A DNA stretch of 30,004 nt from Lachnospiraceae bacterium UBA3774 (lineage in GTDB: Bacteria > Bacillota > Clostridia > Lachnospirales > Lachnospiraceae): the NCBI GenBank assembly GCA_002369255.1, contig DFFO01000049.1:1-30004 (forward strand), in the 5' to 3' direction. Shown here one piece after another: positions 22,610 to 28,862 of the stretch (the first letter of the stretch is position 1; the number at the start of each line of letters is the position of its first letter). The translations under genes were made by a program, and so were the position numbers. The notes beneath the pieces were generated by a model. It saw nothing but the letters and a program-made list of their open reading frames with translations, did not search any database and was not told where the DNA came from.

Positions 22610-23413
22610 TTAACCGTTTAATTCAAAGTAAAACATATACTGCTGCAGTATCCCGGCATATCCGCTGTATTTTTCAAGAGGAAAGCCGTCCGGATAATGT
22701 TCGCCAAGCACCTGTTTTATATGCGTATCTATCGGAAAAGCGCCGATATGATGAAGCGCAAAAAGACAGATGCACTCCGCGACTTTTATTCCGACGCCGT
22801 ACATTTTAAGAAGCCTTTTTTTTGCGGTTTCATAATCCATCTCGCGCAGCTCTTCAAGATCGAGCTGTCCGCAGACGACCTGCCTTGCGGCCTGCAGTAT
22901 ATATTTCGCCCGGTAACCCATGCCAAGAGCCGTCAGCGCGTCTTCGTCAGTTGCGGCAATGGCGGAGGCTTTGGGGAATGCGAAAAAGCCGTCTTTTTCC
23001 TGCCCGAACCTTTCACACAGTCTTTCGACGCATTTTTTTATTCGCGGGATGTTATTTTGCTGCGAGATAATAAAAGTGATGATCATTTCCCACAGATCCT
23101 GGCGAAGGATCCTTATACCGGAGCAGTTTTTTGCGGCGGCGGTGAGATAAGCGTCGTTTTTGTCGATGGAAGAAATGATCCTGCCGTAATCCTCGCCAAG
23201 ATCGAAATAATCAGACCAAAAGCCGTCAAAGTCCCCGCGGCTGCAGTCAAAATAAAGACGGTTTTTATTTTGGACAGCCAGGAGCCTTTTGTCCGCTGCG
23301 ATTATTTCAAAATGAGAGCCATCCTCATCCGTAAAAAGCTCTTTCATCCTGAAGCATTGGCCGGAAACGGATATTTCCTTTAAACTGAGATTTTCTGAAG
23401 TGAATTCTACCAT
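22610..23413 (-). CDS. ogg: 8-oxoguanine DNA glycosylase/AP lyase
   Basis: A base-excision repair enzyme that removes 8-oxoguanine and nicks the site by beta-elimination. The 267-aa protein has the N-terminal OGG domain (SGQCFRMKE near residue 20), a helical domain with TFIISQQNNIPRI, and the helix-hairpin-helix GPD motif MYGVGIKVAEC with the catalytic Lys, followed by FPIDTH with the conserved Asp. The start at 23413 (MVEFTSENLSL) matches the family. A TATAAT box at 23421-23426 ends 7 bases before that ATG and there is no ribosome site, so the mRNA may be leaderless. The alternative ATG at 23452 would add 13 hydrophobic residues and also lacks a site. Confidence 0.93.
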   Translation of the reverse strand: MVEFTSENLSLKEISVSGQCFRMKELFTDEDGSHFEIIAADKRLLAVQNKNRLYFDCSRGDFDGFWSDYFDLGEDYGRIISSIDKNDAYLTAAAKNCSGIRILRQDLWEMIITFIISQQNNIPRIKKCVERLCERFGQEKDGFFAFPKASAIAATDEDALTALGMGYRAKYILQAARQVVCGQLDLEELREMDYETAKKRLLKMYGVGIKVAECICLFALHHIGAFPIDTHIKQVLGEHYPDGFPLEKYSGYAGILQQYMFYFELNG

Positions 23414-23505
23414 GAAACCGATTATACAAAAAAAGAACCGAAAATAAAACATAAAAAAGCTTCGGGCGGGTCAAAAGACCGTTAAAAAAATTGAAAAAAT
23501 AATTG

Positions 23506-23534
23506 TTGACTTTGTCGCTTTAAAGTGGTAAAGT
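23506..23534 (+). promoter_or_regulatory. Sigma-A promoter of the ABC transporter operon
   Basis: TTGACT at 23506-23511 and TAAAGT at 23529-23534 are separated by exactly 17 bases, about 70 bases upstream of the substrate-binding protein start. The leader between them and the gene has only a short CGGT/ACCG hairpin and an AGGAGA ribosome site; no T-box or classic riboswitch motif was seen. Confidence 0.8.
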
Positions 23535-23610
23535 ATCGCATATCAAAATTAAGGATGATTTACGGTTCGGTTACCGCGGATCTTTCTGATAAAAAAAGGA
23601 GATAATAAAA

Positions 23611-24606
23611 ATGAAGAAATTTCTGGCTGTTTTTATGGCGGCGATTTTTGTTTTTGCTTTTGCTGCCTGCGGAGGTGAAACCGAGTCCGCTTCTGATTCA
23701 GGTTCAGGTTCAAGTGCGGCTGATGCCGAAGAAAAATACGTAGTCGGTATCTGTCAGCTCGTTCAGCACGAAGCTCTCGACAAGGCGACTCAGGGTTTCA
23801 AAGACGCTCTTATACAGGAGCTTGGAGACGCAGTTGAGTTTGATGAGCAGAATGCTTCGGGCGAGTCCGTAAACTGCACTACCATTATCAATGGCTTTGT
23901 GGCAAAGGACGTTGATCTTATTATGGCGAATGCTACGCCCGCCCTTACTGCCGCTGCGGCCGGAACCGATACAATCCCGATCCTCGGAACCAGCGTTACT
24001 TCTTATGCCGTTGCGCTTGAGATAAGCGATTGGACAGGAACAGTCGGAGGCAATATCTCGGGTACTTCTGATATAGCCGACCTTGCCGAGCAGGCTGCTC
24101 TTTTCCCTCAGTGGCTCCCTGAAGCCAAGAACATAGGTCTTGTTTACTGCTCTGCAGAGGCAAACAGCGTATTCCAGGTCGAAGAGATTGAAAAGGAACT
24201 TGCAAAGCTCGGCCTTAATACTCAGAGATTTGCTTTCACTGATACGAACGACGTTACTTCGGTAGTACAGGCCGCTTGTGACGCGAGCGACGCTATCTAT
24301 ATCCCTACAGATAACACCGCCGCTTCTAACGCAGAGGCGATCTCAAACGTCGTTATCCCTGCAAAGACCCCTGTCATCGCAGGAGAAGTATCTATCTGCC
24401 AGGGCTGCGGAATTGCTACCGTCTCCATCGATTATTATGATCTTGGAGTCGCTACCGGAAAGATGGCAGCCAAGATCCTTACTGGTGAGAGCGATATAGC
24501 TACCATGCCTATCGAATATGCGCCGAACCTCACAAAATTCTATAATGCAGCTATTTGCGAGACTCTCGGCATCACTCCCGTAGAAGGATTTGAAACGATC
24601 CAGTAA
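23611..24606 (+). CDS. ABC transporter substrate-binding lipoprotein (TrpX-like)
   Basis: A 331-aa extracellular lipoprotein with a signal peptide ending FAFAAC (lipidated Cys20), a Ser/Asp-rich linker, then a two-lobed periplasmic-binding fold of the PF04392/COG2984 family: VVGICQLVQHEALDKATQGF near the N terminus, AKDVDLIMANATPA, ILGTSVTSYA, and IPTDNTAAS. Characterised relatives (TrpX) bind tryptophan or other amino acids; others in the family have unknown ligands. An AGGAGA site precedes the ATG. It heads a three-gene transporter operon, separated from the permease by a stem-loop that likely raises the level of this binding protein over the membrane parts. Confidence 0.9.
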   Translation: MKKFLAVFMAAIFVFAFAACGGETESASDSGSGSSAADAEEKYVVGICQLVQHEALDKATQGFKDALIQELGDAVEFDEQNASGESVNCTTIINGFVAKDVDLIMANATPALTAAAAGTDTIPILGTSVTSYAVALEISDWTGTVGGNISGTSDIADLAEQAALFPQWLPEAKNIGLVYCSAEANSVFQVEEIEKELAKLGLNTQRFAFTDTNDVTSVVQAACDASDAIYIPTDNTAASNAEAISNVVIPAKTPVIAGEVSICQGCGIATVSIDYYDLGVATGKMAAKILTGESDIATMPIEYAPNLTKFYNAAICETLGITPVEGFETIQ

Positions 24607-24651
24607 ATCCCCGACTCGGGAACGAAACAAAATTTAAAAAACAAATAAACG

Positions 24652-24689
24652 TTGCCTCACTTCTTCCCTTGAGGGGAGCAGTGAGGCAA
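24652..24689 (+). terminator. Intercistronic stem-loop between binding protein and permease
   Basis: TTGCCTCACT (24652-24661) pairs perfectly with AGTGAGGCAA (24680-24689), with an inner CTTCCC/GGGGAG extension around a TTGA loop, giving a hairpin of almost 40 bases. There is no T run after it. It ends 22 bases before the permease ATG. It is most likely a 3' end-stabilising or partial-termination element, which is common between binding-protein and permease genes. Confidence 0.7.
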
Positions 24690-24711
24690 TAGGTGTGAAA
24701 AAGAGGTAAAT

Positions 24712-25635
24712 ATGACTTCATTGTTAAACGCACTTCCGGGCGCCGTATCTCAGGGCCTTATCTGGGGGATCATGGCGATCGGAGTTTATATCACTTTCAG
24801 GGTGCTTGATATTGCAGACCTGACTGTAGATGGTTCGCTTGCCACGGGAGGCGCGACCTGCATCATGCTTATCAGGGCGGGCTTAAATCCGTGGGTTGCT
24901 TTGCTTATCGCCTTTGCGGTAGGAATGATTGCCGGATTTGTTACCGGTATTTTGCATACAAAATGCGGTATCCCTGCGATACTTGCAGGTATCCTGACCC
25001 AGCTTTCCCTTTACTCCATAAACTTAAGAATAATGGAGTCAAAGGCAAACCAGCCGGTCAGCGTTGATAAATACCCGCTGCTTGTCTCATCAAGACACGT
25101 CGGCGGATTTACGTTAAAAAACCCCATTTTTCTGATGATCATCATCGCGATAGTTCTGATCACTGTTTTGTATTGGTTCTTCGGAACGGAAAAAGGCTGC
25201 TCGATCCGCGCCACCGGAGCAAATTCCAACATGGCAAGAGCGCAGGGAATCAATACAAATTCCAATAAAATTCTCGGTCTTATGCTCAGCAACGGCCTCG
25301 TTGCAGTCTCCGGCGCTCTGCTCGCTCAGTATCAGGGATCCGCCGACGTAAATATGGGACGCGGAGCGATCGTTATCGGCCTTGCCGCGGTTATTATCGG
25401 AGAGGTAATATTCGGCAAGATATTCAAGCAATTCTGGCTTACGCTGCTTGCCGTGGTTATCGGCGCCGTCATTTACTACGTGGTTCTGCAGCTTGTGCTT
25501 ATGATGGGCCTTAATACGAACGACCTTAAGATGCTGACGGCGGTCATAGTCGCGATCTTCCTTGCGATACCTTTCTGGAAAAACAAGATCGCCGGAAAGA
25601 GACTCGGAAAAAAGGAGGCGTCAAAAGATGCTTGA
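24712..25635 (+). CDS. ABC transporter permease (TrpY-like)
   Basis: The 307-aa membrane subunit of the importer, of the BPD_transp_2 family, with about eight to nine hydrophobic helices. The ITFRVLDIADLTVDGSLATGGA stretch near residue 35 and the cytoplasmic EKGCSIRATGANSNMARAQGI loop near residue 160, which contacts the ATPase, are characteristic of the TrpY/COG4120 group. The ATG follows GAGGTAAAT. It overlaps the ATPase gene start by 8 bases. Confidence 0.92.
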   Translation: MTSLLNALPGAVSQGLIWGIMAIGVYITFRVLDIADLTVDGSLATGGATCIMLIRAGLNPWVALLIAFAVGMIAGFVTGILHTKCGIPAILAGILTQLSLYSINLRIMESKANQPVSVDKYPLLVSSRHVGGFTLKNPIFLMIIIAIVLITVLYWFFGTEKGCSIRATGANSNMARAQGINTNSNKILGLMLSNGLVAVSGALLAQYQGSADVNMGRGAIVIGLAAVIIGEVIFGKIFKQFWLTLLAVVIGAVIYYVVLQLVLMMGLNTNDLKMLTAVIVAIFLAIPFWKNKIAGKRLGKKEASKDA

Positions 25636-26422
25636 GCTGATCAATGTTAACAAGACTTTTAACGTAGGCACTGCCAACGAGAAAAAAGCGTTAGACAACC
25701 TGAGCCTCACTCTCAACGACGAGGATTTCGTAACGGTCATCGGCGGAAACGGCGCCGGAAAATCCACCATGCTTAACGCTATTGCCGGAACGTTCCGTAT
25801 CGACAGCGGAAGCATAATCCTTGACGGAATGAACATTACTTCGCTGCCTGAACACAAAAGAGCCGCGTTCCTCGGAAGAGTATTCCAGGACCCGCAGATG
25901 GGAACGGCTCCGTCAATGATGATAGAGGAAAATATGGCTCTTGCCGCAAGACGCGGACAGAGAAGAGGGCTTTCCTGGGGTATCAGCGAAGCGGAGAGAA
26001 CTCAGTATTACGAGCTGCTCAAAAGCTTTGACCTCGGCCTTGAAGATCGTATGACGACAAAAGTAGGAATACTCTCCGGAGGACAGAGACAGGCGCTGAC
26101 TCTGCTAATGGCCACCATTAAAAAGCCGAAATTCCTGCTCCTTGATGAGCATACCGCCGCGCTTGATCCGAAGACCGCCGCAAAGGTGCTCGCTCTTTCG
26201 GAAGAGATAGTTACAAGAGAAAAGCTTACGACTTTGATGATCACGCACAATATGAAGGACGCCATCAGATACGGCAACCGTCTTGTAATGATGGACGAGG
26301 GGCGCATTGTTCTGGATATTTCGGGTGAGGCCAAAAAAAAGCTCACGGTTGCGGAACTTCTCGCGAAATTCTCCGAGGCCAGCGGCCATGATGAAACGAG
26401 CGACAAAATGCTTCTTTCGTAG
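25628..26422 (+). CDS. ABC transporter ATP-binding protein (TrpZ-like)
   Basis: The 264-aa ATPase of the importer. It has Walker A GGNGAGKST (about residues 40-48), signature LSGGQRQAL, and Walker B LLLDEHTAALDP. The His after Asp-Glu replaces the Pro seen in most ABC ATPases and is typical of this COG1101 branch. The start at 25628 follows AAGGAGG and overlaps the permease end; the upstream ATG at 25562 lies inside the permease gene. It completes a one-binding-protein, one-permease, one-ATPase transporter. Confidence 0.93.
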   Translation: MLELINVNKTFNVGTANEKKALDNLSLTLNDEDFVTVIGGNGAGKSTMLNAIAGTFRIDSGSIILDGMNITSLPEHKRAAFLGRVFQDPQMGTAPSMMIEENMALAARRGQRRGLSWGISEAERTQYYELLKSFDLGLEDRMTTKVGILSGGQRQALTLLMATIKKPKFLLLDEHTAALDPKTAAKVLALSEEIVTREKLTTLMITHNMKDAIRYGNRLVMMDEGRIVLDISGEAKKKLTVAELLAKFSEASGHDETSDKMLLS

Positions 26423-26424
26423 GC

Positions 26425-26453
26425 TTGAAATAGAAACTGCAATAAATTATAAT
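26425..26453 (+). promoter_or_regulatory. Sigma-A promoter for the STAS/anti-sigma pair
   Basis: TTGAAA at 26425-26430 and a perfect TATAAT at 26448-26453 with a 17-base spacer lie immediately after the ATPase stop codon. A strong AAGGAG site follows about 23 bases later. The pair of genes downstream can therefore be made independently of the ABC transporter. Confidence 0.85.
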
Positions 26454-26487
26454 CGAAACGGATTTATTTACTGTAAGGAGAAATGAA

Positions 26488-26787
26488 ATGAATATTACAA
26501 AAAACCTCGACGGACAAAAGCTTATAATGGCTCTCGAAGGAAGACTTGATACTTCCACGGCTCCCGAATTTGACGAAGAATTAAATTCTTCGCTCGGCGG
26601 GGTGACAGAGCTTGTGCTTGATTTTTCCGGACTGGAATATATTTCGTCCGCGGGACTTCGTATCCTTCTTTCCGCACAGAAAAAAATGAACAAACAGGGC
26701 AAGATGGTCATCACAAAGGCAAATGATACCATCAAGGAAGTTTTTGAGATCACGGGCTTTATCGATATACTTACTATAGAGGACTGA
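26488..26787 (+). CDS. STAS-domain anti-anti-sigma factor
   Basis: A 99-aa single STAS domain like SpoIIAA and RsbV. The GRLDTSTAPEF N-terminal segment, VLDFSGLEYISSAGLR with the regulatory Ser (residues about 48-62), and the helical end are standard. Such proteins bind a partner kinase of the RsbW type when unphosphorylated and free whatever the kinase holds. The kinase candidate is the next gene, 7 bases after this stop. No sigma factor or PP2C phosphatase gene is visible nearby. Confidence 0.93.
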   Translation: MNITKNLDGQKLIMALEGRLDTSTAPEFDEELNSSLGGVTELVLDFSGLEYISSAGLRILLSAQKKMNKQGKMVITKANDTIKEVFEITGFIDILTIED

Positions 26788-26794
26788 CGTTATT

Positions 26795-27202
26795 ATGCAG
26801 GAAATCACGGTTGATGCTACATTTGAAAACATCGAACTTGTGACGGACTTTGTGAACGAGGTATTGGAATCGTGGGATTGCCCCATGAAAGCTCAGATAC
26901 AGATAGATATAGCCATTGATGAGCTTTTTGGGAATATTGCAAGATATGCTTATGCTCCGGGAGTCGGTAAAGCGACGGTCAGAGTGGAGCTCTCAGAGGA
27001 TGAAAACGCCGCCGTCGTTACTTTTATTGACAATGGAGTCGCATACGATCCTCTGAAAAAAGACGATCCGGATACCACGCTGTCCGCTGAGGACAGGGAC
27101 GTTGGAGGGCTCGGCATTTTCATAGTAAAAAAATCCATGGACGATATGGTTTACAGCTATGAAGACGGGCAAAACGTCCTCAAGATCACAAAAAAGTTTT
27201 AA
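26795..27202 (+). CDS. RsbW-like anti-sigma/serine kinase
   Basis: A 135-aa GHKL ATPase domain protein: N-box IDELFGNIARYAY (residues 41-53), G1 box DNGVAYDP (79-86) and G2 GGLGIFIVKK (104-113). In known switches this type of protein phosphorylates its STAS partner and sequesters a sigma factor. Here it is paired only with the STAS gene before it. The ribosome site is a GAGG overlapping the end of that gene. Its target is unknown; it could be a distant sigma factor or another STAS protein. The MATE fusion in this window carries a related domain. Confidence 0.92.
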   Translation: MQEITVDATFENIELVTDFVNEVLESWDCPMKAQIQIDIAIDELFGNIARYAYAPGVGKATVRVELSEDENAAVVTFIDNGVAYDPLKKDDPDTTLSAEDRDVGGLGIFIVKKSMDDMVYSYEDGQNVLKITKKF

Positions 27203-27210
27203 GTGTCAAA

Positions 27211-27239
27211 AAAGCTGTCCGTTTTTTGCGGGCAGCTTT
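27211..27239 (+). terminator. Probable terminator after the RsbW-like gene
   Basis: AAAGCTGTCCG pairs with CGGGCAGCTTT (one T-G pair) around a T-rich loop, 8 bases after the stop codon. The stem is strong but the tail (TTTAATAAA) is weak, so some read-through into the CYTH gene is likely. Confidence 0.6.
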
Positions 27240-27256
27240 AATAAACGGATGATGAT

Positions 27257-27700
27257 ATGGAAATAGAGAGAAAATATCTGATAAAAGAAGTGCCGAGGGA
27301 TACGGATCTTGTAAAGAGCGTCCTTATCGAACAGGCATATCTTTGCAGAAAACCCGTCATAAGGGTGCGCAAGGCTGACGACGAATATTATATGACGTAT
27401 AAGGGCGGCGGAATGATGGCGCGGGAGGAATACAATCTCCCTCTGAACGCTGAGGCTTATGAAAGCCTGAAGAAAAAAGCCGAGGGAACCGTCATAAGAA
27501 AACGAAGATTTCTGATCCCGTATGATTTTGAAGGAAAAACCTACACCATCGAGCTTGACAGGTTTGAAAGTCCTAATGAGGGACTGTGGCTTGCCGAGGT
27601 GGAGTTTGATTCGGTAAACGAAGCCGAAGGGTTTTTGCCGCCGGATTGGTTTGGAGAAGAAGTCACGTACGACAGAAAATATCACAATTCAAATATGTGA
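27257..27700 (+). CDS. CYTH-domain protein (triphosphate tunnel metalloenzyme)
   Basis: A 147-aa protein of the CYTH superfamily with the defining E-x-E-x-K motif at the very start (MEIERKY), followed by alternating charged strands (VIRVRKAD, YYMTYKG, KRRFLIPYD, YTIELDRF, LAEVEF) that line the tunnel. Known members hydrolyse inorganic tripolyphosphate, act on thiamine triphosphate, or make cAMP; short stand-alone bacterial ones are mostly tripolyphosphatases. The ribosome site is weak. No neighbour points to a pathway, so only the fold and likely phosphoryl chemistry are claimed. Confidence 0.88.
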   Translation: MEIERKYLIKEVPRDTDLVKSVLIEQAYLCRKPVIRVRKADDEYYMTYKGGGMMAREEYNLPLNAEAYESLKKKAEGTVIRKRRFLIPYDFEGKTYTIELDRFESPNEGLWLAEVEFDSVNEAEGFLPPDWFGEEVTYDRKYHNSNM

Positions 27701-27712
27701 TCAAATATCTAA

Positions 27713-27737
27713 AAAAGGCCGCATACCGCGGCCTTTT
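27713..27737 (+). terminator. Terminator of the CYTH gene
   Basis: AAAAGGCCGC pairs with GCGGCCTTTT around a 5-base loop and runs into TTTTCTTT, 12 bases after the stop codon. It is a standard factor-independent terminator on the plus strand. Confidence 0.85.
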
Positions 27738-27747
27738 CTTTGCTCTT

Positions 27748-27771
27748 AAAACGGCCTTTTGGGCCGCTTTT
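27748..27771 (-). terminator. Terminator of the acidic YtxH-like gene
   Basis: Read on the minus strand, CGGCC pairs with GGCCG and is followed by TTTTAAGAG, 13 bases beyond the end of the minus-strand gene. It faces the plus-strand terminator at 27713-27737, so the two convergent genes each have their own stop signal. Confidence 0.7.
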
Positions 27772-27783
27772 CTTAAAAAACGT

Positions 27784-28317
27784 TTAGCTGTCAGATCCTG
27801 CTTCTTCGGTTTCGGAAGCCTCATCTGCTGTAACGTCCTTGAGATTGTCTATTTTTTCTTTTGCAAAATCCTTTACTTCACTGAACTTTTCGGAAGCAAA
27901 GCTCGTAACTTTTTCTTTGGTCTGGCTGACTTTTGCTTTTGCTTTTTCTTTAAATGCCTCGGGATCTTCCCTGTAGTCTCCGTAGGTGCTCTTTGCTTTG
28001 CTGAAAGTCTCTACAAAGCCGACTTTGATGGTCTTGCAGACTTTGGCCGCGTTTTCACAGGCGTCCTCGGCGAGATTTTTTACGGTGTCGATAACGGAGC
28101 CGTCAGCTTCGTCGTCCGAAAACTCTGCTTCGTCGTCTTCTGAGTCTTCCGCGGTTTCGGCAAAAACATCCTCTCCGTCAAAAGCGGCGGAAATATCGTC
28201 GGTCTCTTTTTCTTCGGATTCTTCGGCGAGTTTCTTTTCGCCGACCTTAAATAATGCAAAAGCGCCTGCGGCAAGCCCCGCAAGCCCCGCAAGTCCTAAA
28301 AATTTACCTTTAGACAT
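27784..28317 (-). CDS. Acidic YtxH-like protein of unknown function
   Basis: A 177-aa protein with a Gly/Ala/Leu-rich hydrophobic N terminus (GLAGLAGLAAGAFALF, residues 7-22) that could insert in the membrane. A very acidic middle follows (about 30-75, mostly Glu, Asp and Ser), then a long Lys/Glu/Ala-rich amphipathic helical stretch (about 78-165) with repeated K-E-K and V-K-D/F-A spacing. This layout resembles YtxH/general stress proteins of Bacillota, though no catalytic motif is seen. An AGGAGG site precedes the ATG at 28317. It is divergent from groESL and 178 bases from the CIRCE element, with no sign of sharing it. Confidence 0.7.
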   Translation of the reverse strand: MSKGKFLGLAGLAGLAAGAFALFKVGEKKLAEESEEKETDDISAAFDGEDVFAETAEDSEDDEAEFSDDEADGSVIDTVKNLAEDACENAAKVCKTIKVGFVETFSKAKSTYGDYREDPEAFKEKAKAKVSQTKEKVTSFASEKFSEVKDFAKEKIDNLKDVTADEASETEEAGSDS

Positions 28318-28455
28318 ATTATAACCTCCTATTGGTAAGCATGATTCACATATAGGGTGTATATGCGTTCTTTTCATACATTATATAATAATGGAGCATT
28401 TAAATAAAGGGAAAAATTTATTAAGGGGAGTTATACTTTTTTTATAAATTAGCGG

Positions 28456-28484
28456 TTGCATTTCATATATAGCGGTGTTATTAT
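28456..28484 (+). promoter_or_regulatory. groESL promoter, sigma-A type
   Basis: TTGCAT at 28456-28461 and TATTAT at 28479-28484 with a 17-base spacer would start transcription near 28491, just ahead of the CIRCE repeat, so HrcA bound there would block the start. Confidence 0.82.
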
Positions 28485-28495
28485 ATGCGATGTGG

Positions 28496-28522
28496 TTAGC
28501 ACTCTGTGAGTTAGAGTGCTAA
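28496..28522 (+). promoter_or_regulatory. CIRCE operator (HrcA binding site)
   Basis: A perfect TTAGCACTC - 9 bases - GAGTGCTAA inverted repeat, identical to the CIRCE consensus. HrcA represses groESL by binding here and is released when unfolded proteins occupy GroEL. The hrcA gene itself is not in the window. Confidence 0.98.
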
Positions 28523-28561
28523 AAAATAAAATTTAATACATTCATATAAGGAGGAAATATC

Positions 28562-28846
28562 ATGAAGTTAAGACCGCTCGGAGATAAGGTTGTTTTAAAG
28601 CAGCTGGTCGAGGAAGAAACTACGAAGTCCGGCATTATTCTTGCGGGCTCTGCAAAAGAAAAGCCCCAGCAGGCTGAGGTCGTGGCAGTAGGACCCGGCG
28701 GAATCGTGGACGGCAAAGAGATCGAAATGTCGGTCAAGGTCGGAGATCTTGTTATTGCTCAGAAATACGCCGGTACGGAAGTAAAGCTGGACGGCGAGGA
28801 ATATATCGTTGTAAAACAGAGCGACATCGTCGCTGTAGTCGAATAA
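28562..28846 (+). CDS. groES: Co-chaperonin GroES
   Basis: A 94-aa protein of the Cpn10 family: MKLRPLGDKVVLK at the N terminus, the mobile loop with ETTKSGIILAG that contacts GroEL, and the roof/dome region VAVGPGG. It forms the heptameric lid of the folding chamber in the cytosol. An AAGGAGG site precedes the ATG, and the CIRCE repeat lies 39 bases upstream. groEL follows 16 bases after the stop. Confidence 0.98.
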   Translation: MKLRPLGDKVVLKQLVEEETTKSGIILAGSAKEKPQQAEVVAVGPGGIVDGKEIEMSVKVGDLVIAQKYAGTEVKLDGEEYIVVKQSDIVAVVE

Positions 28847-28862
28847 ATCAGGAGGTTTTATC

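Noticed and set aside
22594..22615. A/T palindrome AAAAAAACGTTTTTTT between the glycosylase and the dehydrogenase genes
   Set aside because: It has almost no G-C pairs in the stem, so it is a poor terminator. Similar A-CG-T runs near 5833 and 27775 look like chance in AT-rich gaps.
22697..23383. 228-codon plus-strand open frame inside the glycosylase gene
   Set aside because: It is the mirror of a gene with intact catalytic motifs; the predicted protein has no recognisable domain and no start signals.
23469..23480. GGTC-AAAA-GACC hairpin upstream of the ABC transporter promoter
   Set aside because: The stem is only 4-5 bp and it lies outside both flanking transcription units as read here; no role can be supported.
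27646..28143. 165-codon plus-strand open frame over the CYTH end and the acidic protein
   Set aside because: The Phe/Cys-rich translation is what the reverse of a Lys/Glu-rich coding region gives, and it crosses two terminators.
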